The notes below the pieces were generated by a model. The model had not been told where the DNA came from. It saw only the letters and a list, made by a program, of their open reading frames with translations, and did no database searches. A DNA stretch of 64,000 bases. It comes from Aquaspirillum sp. LM1 (GTDB lineage: Bacteria; Pseudomonadota; Gammaproteobacteria; Burkholderiales; Aquaspirillaceae). The stretch spans positions 186,001-250,000 of the forward strand of contig NZ_CP019509.1 of NCBI RefSeq assembly GCF_002002905.1, written 5' to 3'. The position numbers were made by a program, and so were the translations under genes. The first letter of the stretch is position 1; the number at the start of each line of letters is the position of its first letter. Positions 8,054 through 15,024 of this stretch are shown one piece after another.

Positions 8054-8974
8054 TCACCGCCTCACCACCAACCCCAGCCCCGCCACAATCGGCAGTGCTC
8101 CCAGCAAATCCGTCAGTGTCACTGTTTCGCCCAGCAGCGCCACGGCCAGCAGGGTGCCAAACAGCGGGTTGAGCAGGTGAAAGCTGCTGGCCTTGGCCGC
8201 GCCGCCGTGGCGCACCAGCCACAGCAGCATCAGCGTGGTGCCAATCGACACCACGGTGGCCTGATAGGCCAGGCTGGCCAGTACCAGCGGGGTGGGGGTG
8301 AGCTGCAGGCCTTCAAACCATAGCGCGGGCGGCAGCAACACCAGGCCGCTGGCCAGGAGTTGCAGGCGGGCGATGCGCCAGGGGTTGAGCTGGCTGGCGG
8401 CGCGGCGGTTGAACAGGGTGGACACCGCCAGCGCCAGCGTGCCGGTCAGAATCATGCCCACGCCTAGCAGGGCGGCGTCATCCAGTGCGGCAGTGCCTCC
8501 GGCGCGACCGGCCATGATCCACGCCACGCCGCCCAGGCCGCACAGCAGGCCCAGCAGCCGACGTGCGCCCAGCGGTTCGTGCAGCCACAGCGCCGCCATG
8601 GCGGCGGTGATCAGCGGGCTGGTGCTGACCAGAATCGCGGTCAGCCCGGCGGGCACATGGCGCAGGCCATGGTAGCCCAGCCCCAGATAGACGGCATTGG
8701 TCAACAGGCCGGCAATCAGCGCGTGCCGCCAGGCCGAGGCGGGGGCCTGGGCTTGTTCTGGGGTGTCACCGGGCAGCCAGCGTCGCAGCAGCCACAGCAG
8801 CGCGCCCGCTGACAAAAACCGCAGGCTGAGCAGGGTGAACGGCCCGCAGCCGGTCATTGCCTGTTTGCCGGCGATGAACGCCGAGCTCCAGATCAGGCTG
8901 AAGGCGCAGCCGACCACGGCAATGCGCCAGGCGGGGGTGGACAGTGCCGGGGACGGCAGGGACAAGCTGGACAT
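8054..8974 (-). CDS. EamA/DMT family transporter
   Basis: The 306-residue inner-membrane protein has about ten hydrophobic segments arranged as two EamA repeats (first WRIAVVGCAFSLIWSSAFIAGKQA, second beginning near the GMILTGTLALAVSTLF stretch). It is typical of drug/metabolite exporters such as RhaT/YdcZ-like or RarD-like proteins, which export amino acids or other metabolites. The substrate cannot be read from sequence. The start ATG at 8974 has GGAG just upstream; a GTG at 9007 is possible. It is divergent from a LysR gene across a 119-bp region containing an inverted repeat, so it is probably that regulator's target. Confidence 0.9.
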   Translation of the reverse strand: MSSLSLPSPALSTPAWRIAVVGCAFSLIWSSAFIAGKQAMTGCGPFTLLSLRFLSAGALLWLLRRWLPGDTPEQAQAPASAWRHALIAGLLTNAVYLGLGYHGLRHVPAGLTAILVSTSPLITAAMAALWLHEPLGARRLLGLLCGLGGVAWIMAGRAGGTAALDDAALLGVGMILTGTLALAVSTLFNRRAASQLNPWRIARLQLLASGLVLLPPALWFEGLQLTPTPLVLASLAYQATVVSIGTTLMLLWLVRHGGAAKASSFHLLNPLFGTLLAVALLGETVTLTDLLGALPIVAGLGLVVRR

Positions 8975-9029
8975 GATGGGCTCCGGGTGGACAGTGCATG
9001 GCCTCACTGTATCGGCGCGTAGCTTATTT

Positions 9030-9075
9030 GCAAAATTGATAATTCATGCTTGATAATCAGCTAATACAATTTTGC
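9030..9075. promoter_or_regulatory. Inverted and direct repeats in the exporter/LysR divergent promoter region
   Basis: GCAAAATTG (9030-9038) and CAATTTTGC (9067-9075) form a perfect 9-bp inverted repeat with a 28-bp spacer. Inside lie two direct copies of TTGATAAT (9036-9043 and 9050-9057) 14 bp apart. The AT-rich tract differs sharply from the flanking genes. It is the expected place for LysR-type binding and for both divergent promoters. Confidence 0.55.
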
Positions 9076-9093
9076 TTGCCCTGAGGAATGCCG

Positions 9094-9987
9094 ATGTCTG
9101 CCCTTGCCCGCCATCTGGAGCTGGACTGGCTGCGTGCGCTGGTCACCATTGTCGATTGTGGCAGTTTTTCTGTGGCTGCCGAGCAACTGGGGCGCAGCCA
9201 GTCGGCCATCAGCCTGCAAATCAAGCGGCTGGAAGATACCGTGGGCCAGCCGGTGCTGCTGCGCAGCCAGGGCCGGGTAAGCGGGCCAACCGGCGAGGGC
9301 CGCGTGTTGCTGGATTATGGCCGGCGCATGCTGCGGCTGAACGACGAGGCCTGGGCTTGCTTTGCTCAGCCCACGCTGGCGGGCCGCTTGCGGCTGGGTT
9401 TGCCGGAAGAACTGATGGAGAGCGTGTTTCCGCCGGTGCTGGCGGCGTTTTCCCGTGCCTGCCCCAGAGTGGTGCTGTCGGTGCGCTGCGATTTGTCGGT
9501 CAAGCTGGCAGCGCAGCTGGACGCCGGCGAGCTGGATCTGGCCCTGGCCAAGCGCGTGGCCGGCCAGCCGGCGGCCACGCTGGGCGACGGCTGGCAGGTG
9601 CTGCGCCGCGAGCCCTTGTGCTGGTTTCGTGCTGACGGCAGCGAAGCGGGCGAGCAGCGTCCGCTGCCGCTGGCGGTGTTTCATGAAGGCTGCGTGTTTC
9701 GCGGCGCGGCGCTGGGTGCGCTGGCGGCCAGCGGCCAGCGCGGCGAAGTGCGCTTTACCGGCAGCAGCATCACCGCCTTGCGTCATGCCGTGCTGGCCGG
9801 GCTGGCCATTGCCCCGTTGCCGGCCAGCCTGGGCGTGGCTGGCATGCACCCGATTGGCACCGGCCTGCCGGATTTGCCCGATTGCGAACTGGTGGCACGG
9901 TTTGCCGCTGGCGAAGCGCAGCCGGCAGCCCAGCGGCTATGGGGCTTGCTGGCCGAACAACTGCGCCAGCCGGCCAGACCGGGGTGA
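9094..9987 (+). CDS. LysR-family transcriptional regulator
   Basis: The 297-residue protein has an N-terminal winged helix-turn-helix (about residues 9-66, with SFSVAAEQLGRSQSAISLQIKRLE as the helix-turn-helix) and a C-terminal periplasmic-binding-protein-like effector domain from about residue 90. The start at 9094 is chosen because GAGGA at 9083-9087 is correctly spaced for it and too close to the ATG at 9088. It is divergent from the EamA exporter, which it probably controls in response to the exported compound or a precursor. The next gene, dapC, is on the same strand but is likely independent. Confidence 0.93.
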   Translation: MSALARHLELDWLRALVTIVDCGSFSVAAEQLGRSQSAISLQIKRLEDTVGQPVLLRSQGRVSGPTGEGRVLLDYGRRMLRLNDEAWACFAQPTLAGRLRLGLPEELMESVFPPVLAAFSRACPRVVLSVRCDLSVKLAAQLDAGELDLALAKRVAGQPAATLGDGWQVLRREPLCWFRADGSEAGEQRPLPLAVFHEGCVFRGAALGALAASGQRGEVRFTGSSITALRHAVLAGLAIAPLPASLGVAGMHPIGTGLPDLPDCELVARFAAGEAQPAAQRLWGLLAEQLRQPARPG

Positions 9988-10112
9988 GTGGGCATCCGTG
10001 CCCGCAGGCCGTACCTGCGCAGCCCTGCATCTTTGCTTTGCGTAAACCGTCTGTAACTTTTACCATTGACGGTTGTGCTGCCTCCCACCCATTTTCCACT
10101 CGCGAAACGCCG

Positions 10113-11303
10113 ATGAACCCGAACCTGTCGCTGCTGCAACCGTATCCGTTCCAGAAACTGCGCGAGCTGTTCCGTGAGGTCAGCCCCAACCCGGCGCTGA
10201 CGCCGGTCAACCTGTCGATTGGCGAGCCCAAGCACGCCACCCCGGCCCTGGTGACCGATGCCCTGGTGGCCAATCTGGCCGGCCTGGCCCAGTACCCGGC
10301 CACCCAGGGCAGCGAGGCACTGCGCAGCGCCGCCGCCAGCTGGCTGAGCCGCCGCTACGGCCTGCGCGCGCTGGATATCCAGCGTGAAATCCTGCCGGTG
10401 AACGGCAGCCGCGAAGCGCTGTTTGCCTTTGCCCAGGCGGTGATCGACCCCAGCGCCGGCAAGCCGGTGGTGATTTCGCCCAACCCGTTTTACCAGATTT
10501 ACGAAGGCGCGGCGCTGCTGGCCGGGGCCGAACCGTACTACGTGAACTGTCTGGCCGACCAGCGGTTTCAGCCAGACTGGGCCAGCGTGCCAGAAGCCAT
10601 CTGGCAGCGTACCCAGCTGGTGTTTGTCTGCAGCCCTGGCAACCCCACCGGCAGCGTGATGTCGCTGAACGACTGGCAGGATCTGTTTGAACTGTCGGAC
10701 CGCTACGGCTTTGTGATTGCCTCGGACGAGTGCTATTCGGAAATCTACTTCGACACCCCGCCGCTGGGTGGGCTGGAAGCCGCCGCCACGCTGGGCCGCG
10801 ACGACTTTACCAATCTGGTGATGTTTACCAGCCTGTCCAAGCGCTCCAATGTGCCAGGCATGCGCTCCGGTTTTGTCGCCGGCGACGCCCGCGTGCTGGA
10901 AAAATTCCTGCTCTACCGCACTTACCACGGTTCAGCGATGAGCCCGGCCATTCAGGCCGCCAGCGTGGCCGCGTGGGGCGACGAAGCCCACGTCGAGCAT
11001 AACCGCCAACTGTACGCCGAGAAGTTTGCCGCCGTGACCCCGCTGATTGCCCAGGCGCTGGACGTCAGCTTGCCTGAGGCCAGCTTTTACCTGTGGGCCA
11101 AAGTGCCCGGCGACGATGCCGAGTTTGCCCGCGAGCTCTACCGCGAACAGCACGTGACCGTGCTGCCCGGCAGTTTTCTGGCGCGCGATGCCCACGGTGT
11201 TAACCCTGGCGCGGGCTATATCCGCATTGCCCTGGTGGCCCCGCTGGCCGACTGCCTGGAAGCCGCCCACCGCGTGGTGGCGTTTGCCCGCAGCCGCGCC
11301 TGA
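10113..11303 (+). CDS. dapC: Succinyldiaminopimelate transaminase DapC
   Basis: The 396-residue fold-type I aminotransferase has an N-terminus (QPYPFQKLRELF, then INLSIGEPKH-like NLSIGEPKHATP) typical of betaproteobacterial DapC. It carries the PLP site residues CSPGNPTGSVMS, SDECYSEIYFD and the lysine motif SLSKRSNVPGMRSGF. The enzyme converts N-succinyl-2-amino-6-ketopimelate to N-succinyl-LL-2,6-diaminopimelate in the lysine/peptidoglycan precursor pathway. dapD, which makes the preceding intermediate, follows after two MITEs, supporting the assignment over other class I aminotransferases. The reading frame is open upstream to 9882, but only the ATG at 10113 gives the family N-terminus. 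Confidence 0.93.
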   Translation: MNPNLSLLQPYPFQKLRELFREVSPNPALTPVNLSIGEPKHATPALVTDALVANLAGLAQYPATQGSEALRSAAASWLSRRYGLRALDIQREILPVNGSREALFAFAQAVIDPSAGKPVVISPNPFYQIYEGAALLAGAEPYYVNCLADQRFQPDWASVPEAIWQRTQLVFVCSPGNPTGSVMSLNDWQDLFELSDRYGFVIASDECYSEIYFDTPPLGGLEAAATLGRDDFTNLVMFTSLSKRSNVPGMRSGFVAGDARVLEKFLLYRTYHGSAMSPAIQAASVAAWGDEAHVEHNRQLYAEKFAAVTPLIAQALDVSLPEASFYLWAKVPGDDAEFARELYREQHVTVLPGSFLARDAHGVNPGAGYIRIALVAPLADCLEAAHRVVAFARSRA

Positions 11304-11313
11304 TGCCTGTTAG

Positions 11314-11422
11314 GGATACGCTGAGAAAATCGTCATTCCCGCGAAGGCGGGAATCCAGAGTGTTGATTTTGCTGGGTTTTGCTTTTGGCAAACACGATTT
11401 TTCTGAATCAATCCGCGCGTCC
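11314..11422. mobile_element. 109-bp IS5-type MITE, copy 1
   Basis: The left end GGATACGCTGA and the right end (complement) GGACGCGCGGA resemble the ends of the IS at 6693. TTAG duplications flank it (11310-11313 and 11423-11426). It has no coding capacity. Internally it contains ATTCCC-N8-GGGAAT (11335-11354), the exact form of the Neisseria dRS3 repeat. Together with copy 2 it fills most of the 333-bp dapC-dapD gap. Confidence 0.8.
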
Positions 11423-11448
11423 TTAGCCGTCGGGCGTGTGTTCTTTAA

Positions 11449-11557
11449 GGAAACGCTGAACAAGTGGTTATCCCCGCGCAGGCGGAAATCCCGGATGTTG
11501 ATTTTGCCGGGTTTTGCGTGCAGCAAAAACAGTTGTTCTGCATTCATCAGCGTTTCA
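11449..11557. mobile_element. 109-bp IS5-type MITE, copy 2
   Basis: It has the same length and organisation as copy 1, starting 135 bp later. The left end GGAAACGCTGA matches the complement of its right end, TCAGCGTTTCA, with one mismatch, and TTAA flanks both sides (11445-11448 and 11558-11561). Its internal palindrome is decayed (TATCCCCGCGCAGGCGGAAA). The two copies share GTTGATTTTGC and GGGTTTTGC blocks, so they are diverged paralogues inserted side by side in the same orientation. Confidence 0.78.
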
Positions 11558-11636
11558 TTAATTGTTCTTTAACTCTGTTCTTTTAGAAGATATTTGCATG
11601 TCTGTTCCCATCCGTATCGCCAGAGGCCTTAATACC

Positions 11637-12458
11637 ATGCACCCGATCCAGACCCTGATCGACGAATCCTTTGAAAAACGCGCTGACATCTCGCCGGCCA
11701 CCGCCTCGCCCGAACTGAAATCTGCGGTGATGCAGGTCATCGACGAGCTCGACACTGGCCGCATCCGCGTGGCGGAAAAGCACGGTGACGAATGGGTGGT
11801 GAACCAGTGGGTGAAAAAAGCCGTGCTGCTGTCGTTCCGCATCCGCGACAACGCGCCGATGGCCGGCGGCTGCATGCAGTACTACGACAAGGTGGACACC
11901 AAGTTTGCCGACTACACCGAACGTGAATTCCGCGAAGGTGGTTTCCGCGTGGTGCCCAACGCCGTTGCCCGTCGCGGCAGCTTCATCGGCAAGAATGTGG
12001 TGCTGATGCCGTCCTACGTGAACATTGGTGCCTATGTGGACGAAGGCACCATGGTGGACACCTGGGCCACCGTCGGTTCGTGCGCGCAAATCGGCAAGAA
12101 CGTGCATCTGTCCGGTGGCGTGGGCATTGGCGGCGTGCTGGAACCGCTGCAAGCCAACCCGACCATCATCGAAGACAACTGCTTCATCGGCGCGCGCTCG
12201 GAAGTGGTGGAAGGCGTGATTGTCGGCGAAGGCTCGGTGATCTCGATGGGCGTGTACATTGGCCAGTCCACCAAGATTTACGACCGCGAAACCGGCGAAG
12301 TCAGCTATGGCCGCATCCCGCCGGGCTCGGTGGTGGTGTCGGGCAACCTGCCGTCGGCAGACGGTAGCCACAGCCTGTACTGCGCGGTGATCGTCAAGAA
12401 AGTGGACGCCAAGACCCGCGCCAAGACCAGCATCAATGAGCTGCTGCGCGGGGTGTAA
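11637..12458 (+). CDS. dapD: 2,3,4,5-tetrahydropyridine-2,6-dicarboxylate N-succinyltransferase DapD
   Basis: The 273-residue protein starts [20 protein letters not shown], the standard DapD beginning. It has an alpha-helical N-domain and a left-handed beta-helix of hexapeptide repeats (from [18 protein letters not shown] through about residue 240). The length matches the family. It transfers succinyl from succinyl-CoA to tetrahydrodipicolinate, the step before DapC. The ATG at 11637 has AGAGG upstream; starts at 11562 or 11598 would add non-family residues. A strong terminator follows 60 bp downstream. dapE is not adjacent. Confidence 0.96.
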   Translation: MHPIQTLIDESFEKRADISPATASPELKSAVMQVIDELDTGRIRVAEKHGDEWVVNQWVKKAVLLSFRIRDNAPMAGGCMQYYDKVDTKFADYTEREFREGGFRVVPNAVARRGSFIGKNVVLMPSYVNIGAYVDEGTMVDTWATVGSCAQIGKNVHLSGGVGIGGVLEPLQANPTIIEDNCFIGARSEVVEGVIVGEGSVISMGVYIGQSTKIYDRETGEVSYGRIPPGSVVVSGNLPSADGSHSLYCAVIVKKVDAKTRAKTSINELLRGV

Positions 12459-12517
12459 GCGCTGAGGCGGGCCAGTGTGACGCCAGCCTGTCTGTTATGC
12501 CGTTGCAGGTGAAATTG

Positions 12518-12559
12518 AAAAAAGCCGGTGTTTTCTTGAATGAAAACACCGGCTTTTTT
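12518..12559. terminator. Strong bidirectional intrinsic terminator after dapD
   Basis: A perfect 18-bp stem (12518-12535 with 12542-12559) has the core GCCGGTGTTTTC and a six-base loop. It is flanked by A6 on the left and T6 on the right, the classical intrinsic terminator form in both directions. Confidence 0.95.
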
Positions 12560-12693
12560 GCTGTCAGCGCGAGATGATGGTGGGAATTTCGCATTCTTTG
12601 AAATTTCAGCCGAAGCGCGTAAAAATACGCCACTAGCGTTGCCATGCGCCGCAGTCTTAAAGCATACTCCGATATGACAATTTCCGATCCGTA

Positions 12694-12710
12694 CTGACAT
12701 GCCCTGTCAG
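12694..12710 (+). promoter_or_regulatory. Inverted repeat CTGACA-N5-TGTCAG upstream of the WYL gene
   Basis: Arms CTGACA (12694-12699) and TGTCAG (12705-12710) lie 50 bp before the WYL start. WYL regulators of the BrxR/CapW type bind inverted repeats in their own promoters, so this is a candidate operator. The rest of the stretch 12560-12759 shows no gene. Confidence 0.35.
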
Positions 12711-12759
12711 GCTGATGTGGTTTACTTGCCGGGTTACTCTACTTTTTGCGGACTGCCTC

Positions 12760-13647
12760 ATGTCGGTTGACTCACCCAAACACGAAATGCTGGCCAACCG
12801 GCTGGCGGAAATCCTGCTCAAGCTCAATCTGGACGAACGGCCCAGCCGTCAGGAGCTGGCCGCAGAGTTCAAGGTGACCGAACGGACCATCTATCGCGAC
12901 TTGAACCGCCTTGGCAGCATTGTCGAACAACTGCCGGATGGGCGTTACCAGCTGGTGAGCCAATACCGGGGCAAGCTCAAGCCTAAAGACCTGCAATCCT
13001 TCGCCCAGCTGGCCGGGGTGGAGCAACTGTTTCCAGAAGCCAGCCCGCAGTTTCTGGTGGCCTTGCTCGATACCCTGTGCCAAGGCAGCCTTCTGGTGCA
13101 TGGCCACCAATACGAGCGCTTCAAACCTCACGACAAAAGCTTTGATCAATTGAATGAGGCCGTCGCCGGACAACGTGTCTGCCGGCTGACCTATAGCGAC
13201 AAGCCCCGCGAACTGCACCCCTACCGGCTGATCAACAAAAACGGCATCTGGTATCTGGCCGCCACCGAGCAAGGCCAGCTCAAGGCGTTTGCCTTCAGCC
13301 GGATCAGCCAGCTGAAAGTGACCGAGCAGAGCTTTACCCCTGACGCCACGATTCAGGCCAATATCGAAAACGAAGACGACATCTGGTTCAGCCGGGAAAA
13401 AACCGAAGTGCTGCTCAGCATCGCCCCCGAAATTGCCTACTATTTCCGCCGCCGCAAGCTGCTGCCCAAGCAGGAACTGGTGCGCGAGCTGGAAAGTGGC
13501 GGCTTGATCGTCAGCAGCCAGATCAGCCATGTCGATCAGATCCTGCCGCTGGCCCAGTTCTGGCTGCCGCGCATCCGCGTTGTTGAGCCGGCTTGGCTGC
13601 GCGAGCGGCTGGAGACGGTGCTGCGCGATTACCTGGAGCAGAAGTGA
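12760..13647 (+). CDS. WYL-domain transcriptional regulator
   Basis: The 295-residue protein has an N-terminal DeoR-like winged helix (RPSRQELAAEFKVTERTIYRDLNRL, about residues 27-51) and a central WYL domain (VCRLTYSDKPRELHPYRLINKNGIWYLAA, about 143-172, ending SRISQLKV). A C-terminal WCX-like extension reaches the end (VRELESGGLIVSSQI, then RIRVVEP). This is the architecture of BrxR and CapW, repressors of phage-defence loci that respond to a ligand through the WYL fold. It is followed 3 bp later by a zinc-ribbon gene, and the Zorya-like operon starts 0.4 kb downstream. Its base composition is nearer to the host than that operon, so it may be older at this site. Confidence 0.85.
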   Translation: MSVDSPKHEMLANRLAEILLKLNLDERPSRQELAAEFKVTERTIYRDLNRLGSIVEQLPDGRYQLVSQYRGKLKPKDLQSFAQLAGVEQLFPEASPQFLVALLDTLCQGSLLVHGHQYERFKPHDKSFDQLNEAVAGQRVCRLTYSDKPRELHPYRLINKNGIWYLAATEQGQLKAFAFSRISQLKVTEQSFTPDATIQANIENEDDIWFSREKTEVLLSIAPEIAYYFRRRKLLPKQELVRELESGGLIVSSQISHVDQILPLAQFWLPRIRVVEPAWLRERLETVLRDYLEQK

Positions 13648-13649
13648 CC

Positions 13650-13844
13650 ATGCCGGTTGCTGCGCGTCCGTTGCTTTATCAGTGCCCGGCTTGCGGCTGG
13701 CGGCATATCGTGACCCCCATCGGCGATGTGCTGCTGGGCGAGCCTGCTGCATGCCTGCACTGTGGCCATCATCCCCTTTCCATCCAGCCGGCCAGTTTGT
13801 TTCAGGCTGCGCTCAAGCGTTTACTGGAGTTTCGACAATCATGA
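13650..13844 (+). CDS. Small zinc-ribbon protein (64 aa)
   Basis: The 64-residue product has two cysteine pairs, CPAC near residue 11 (YQCPACGW) and CLHC near residue 35 (PAACLHCGHH), the spacing of a structural zinc ribbon, followed by a short helical tail. The start ATG lies 2 bp after the WYL stop, with GGAG upstream. Its stop overlaps the next short frame by ATGA, so the three form one transcription unit. I recognise no family. A binding partner or adaptor role is possible but not shown. Confidence 0.65.
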   Translation: MPVAARPLLYQCPACGWRHIVTPIGDVLLGEPAACLHCGHHPLSIQPASLFQAALKRLLEFRQS

Positions 13845-13951
13845 GCGAATTGCAAGACCTTGCCCGCAGTATTATTGATGCGATTGTCAAAGATGCACCG
13901 GCCACGCTCAGGCTAGTGGTGGGTAGGAAGTGCTTGGTATATATTTTATGA
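13841..13951 (+). pseudogene. Truncated gene fragment at the edge of the AT-rich island
   Basis: The frame starts at an ATG overlapping the zinc-ribbon stop and encodes MSELQDLARSIIDAIVKDAP, then leaves host-like composition near position 13905 and stops after 36 residues. The first 25 residues look like the start of a real protein. The last ten (VGRKCLVYIL) run into AT-rich DNA that looks like the promoter of the following operon. I read it as the 5' remnant of the third gene of the WYL operon, cut off when the neighbouring operon was acquired; a genuine 36-residue peptide cannot be excluded. Confidence 0.45.
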
Positions 13952-13964
13952 CTTATGATATGAT
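13934..13964 (+). promoter_or_regulatory. Candidate promoter of the Zorya-like operon
   Basis: TTGGTA (13934-13939) and TATGAT (13959-13964) are 19 bp apart within a very AT-rich tract that starts abruptly after GC-rich DNA. A second TATGAT at 13954 has poor spacing. The leader to the AAA+ start at 14031 is about 60 nt. Confidence 0.35.
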
Positions 13965-14030
13965 TAATGGCATTCTGCATTTTTTACAAGAGCGTGTGCG
14001 CGCACCGTCTCTAAACTGATAAGGCCTTGA

Positions 14031-14954
14031 GTGAAAATGGAAGAGCTGCCTATTTCTGAAAAATTGCCTAACCAATCTATTCATGAGTTACGTAGCCCTC
14101 GTATTTCATTAGAAAATGATGTGGTCTTGGCACCTGAAACTCGCCGAATGTTTGAGGAGGCGATTGGCGCTATGCGACATCATAAAACAATTTATACGGA
14201 CTGGGGGTTTGGTGCAGTTGACCCAATGGGCCGTAACATGATTCTCAACCTGTATGGGCCTCCGGGCACAGGTAAGACATTGGCAGCTGAAGCGCTGGCT
14301 GGTACGTTAAAGCGCCAGTACCTACATATTGGCATCTCAGAACTTGAAAGCAAGTATGTAGGTGAAACCGCAAAAAACATCACTGCAGCATTCAAATCTG
14401 CTGCAGCTGAAGGCGCTCTGTTGTTTTTTGATGAGGCTGACACTCTGCTGGGTGCGCGCCTTTCCTCTGTTACCCAAGGCATTGATAATGAAATCAATTC
14501 GATGCGCTCAACGTTACTGATTGAGTTGGAGCGCTTCGATGGTATTGTTGTTTTTGCGACCAATTTTGCAAAAAACTACGATAACGCTTTTGTTAGCCGT
14601 ATTCGCTACCATATTGAGTTCAAACTTCCCGATTTAGAAGGGAGAAAACTATTGTGGCAGCGCTTGCTTGTGCCTGGTGTCCCTTTGGCTGAAGATCGTG
14701 ATTCTATTATTGAGCGCTGTGCCATTGCTTCCGATGGCTTATCTGGCCGAGAGATCCGAACAGTTCTTCGTACAGCGTTCCCTCGCGCCCTTGTTGAGCA
14801 TGTAGAAAATCCATGTGTTCAATGGAGACATTTTGAGACGGCAATTGCCGATGTGCATGCGGCAAATCGTAATGTTGGTAGTTATAAGCATGTGGTGAGT
14901 AATGATAATGTTAGCTCTGATGCTGGGAGAAAATTACTAGGTTTTTCTGATTGA
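14031..14954 (+). CDS. Classic AAA+ ATPase, first gene of the Zorya-like operon
   Basis: The 307-residue protein is a single AAA+ domain with a short N-terminal segment. Seen: Walker A GPPGTGKT (76-83), aromatic pore-loop-1 motif SKYVGE (about 107-112), Walker B LLFFDEAD (130-137), sensor 1 FATNF with Asn178, arginine-finger region VSRIRYHI (about 188-195) and sensor 2 GLSGREIRTVLR. The KYVGE pore loop is typical of the spastin/katanin/Cdc48 classic clade, whose hexamers thread and remodel proteins. It is not a helicase and does not resemble ZorC, ZorD or ZorE. The GTG start is supported by AAGG at 14021-14024; an ATG at 14037 is the alternative. Its AT-rich composition matches the next three genes, with a 70-bp gap to the second. 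Its target is unknown. Confidence 0.85.
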   Translation: MKMEELPISEKLPNQSIHELRSPRISLENDVVLAPETRRMFEEAIGAMRHHKTIYTDWGFGAVDPMGRNMILNLYGPPGTGKTLAAEALAGTLKRQYLHIGISELESKYVGETAKNITAAFKSAAAEGALLFFDEADTLLGARLSSVTQGIDNEINSMRSTLLIELERFDGIVVFATNFAKNYDNAFVSRIRYHIEFKLPDLEGRKLLWQRLLVPGVPLAEDRDSIIERCAIASDGLSGREIRTVLRTAFPRALVEHVENPCVQWRHFETAIADVHAANRNVGSYKHVVSNDNVSSDAGRKLLGFSD

Positions 14955-15024
14955 TTTCTATTGCATATCTTTTTGGGTGTGCGCAACCATTTATATTGTA
15001 TGAATTATTGCTAGGGAGTTAGGC

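Noticed and set aside
9882-10112. N-terminal extension of dapC by 77 codons
   Set aside because: The extension overlaps the 3' end of the LysR gene and is not family-like; the ATG at 10113 gives the normal DapC length.
11335-11354. dRS3-like palindrome as a filamentous-phage insertion site by itself
   Set aside because: No phage genes are nearby, and the palindrome lies inside an element with its own IS5-type ends and duplication, which explains it better.
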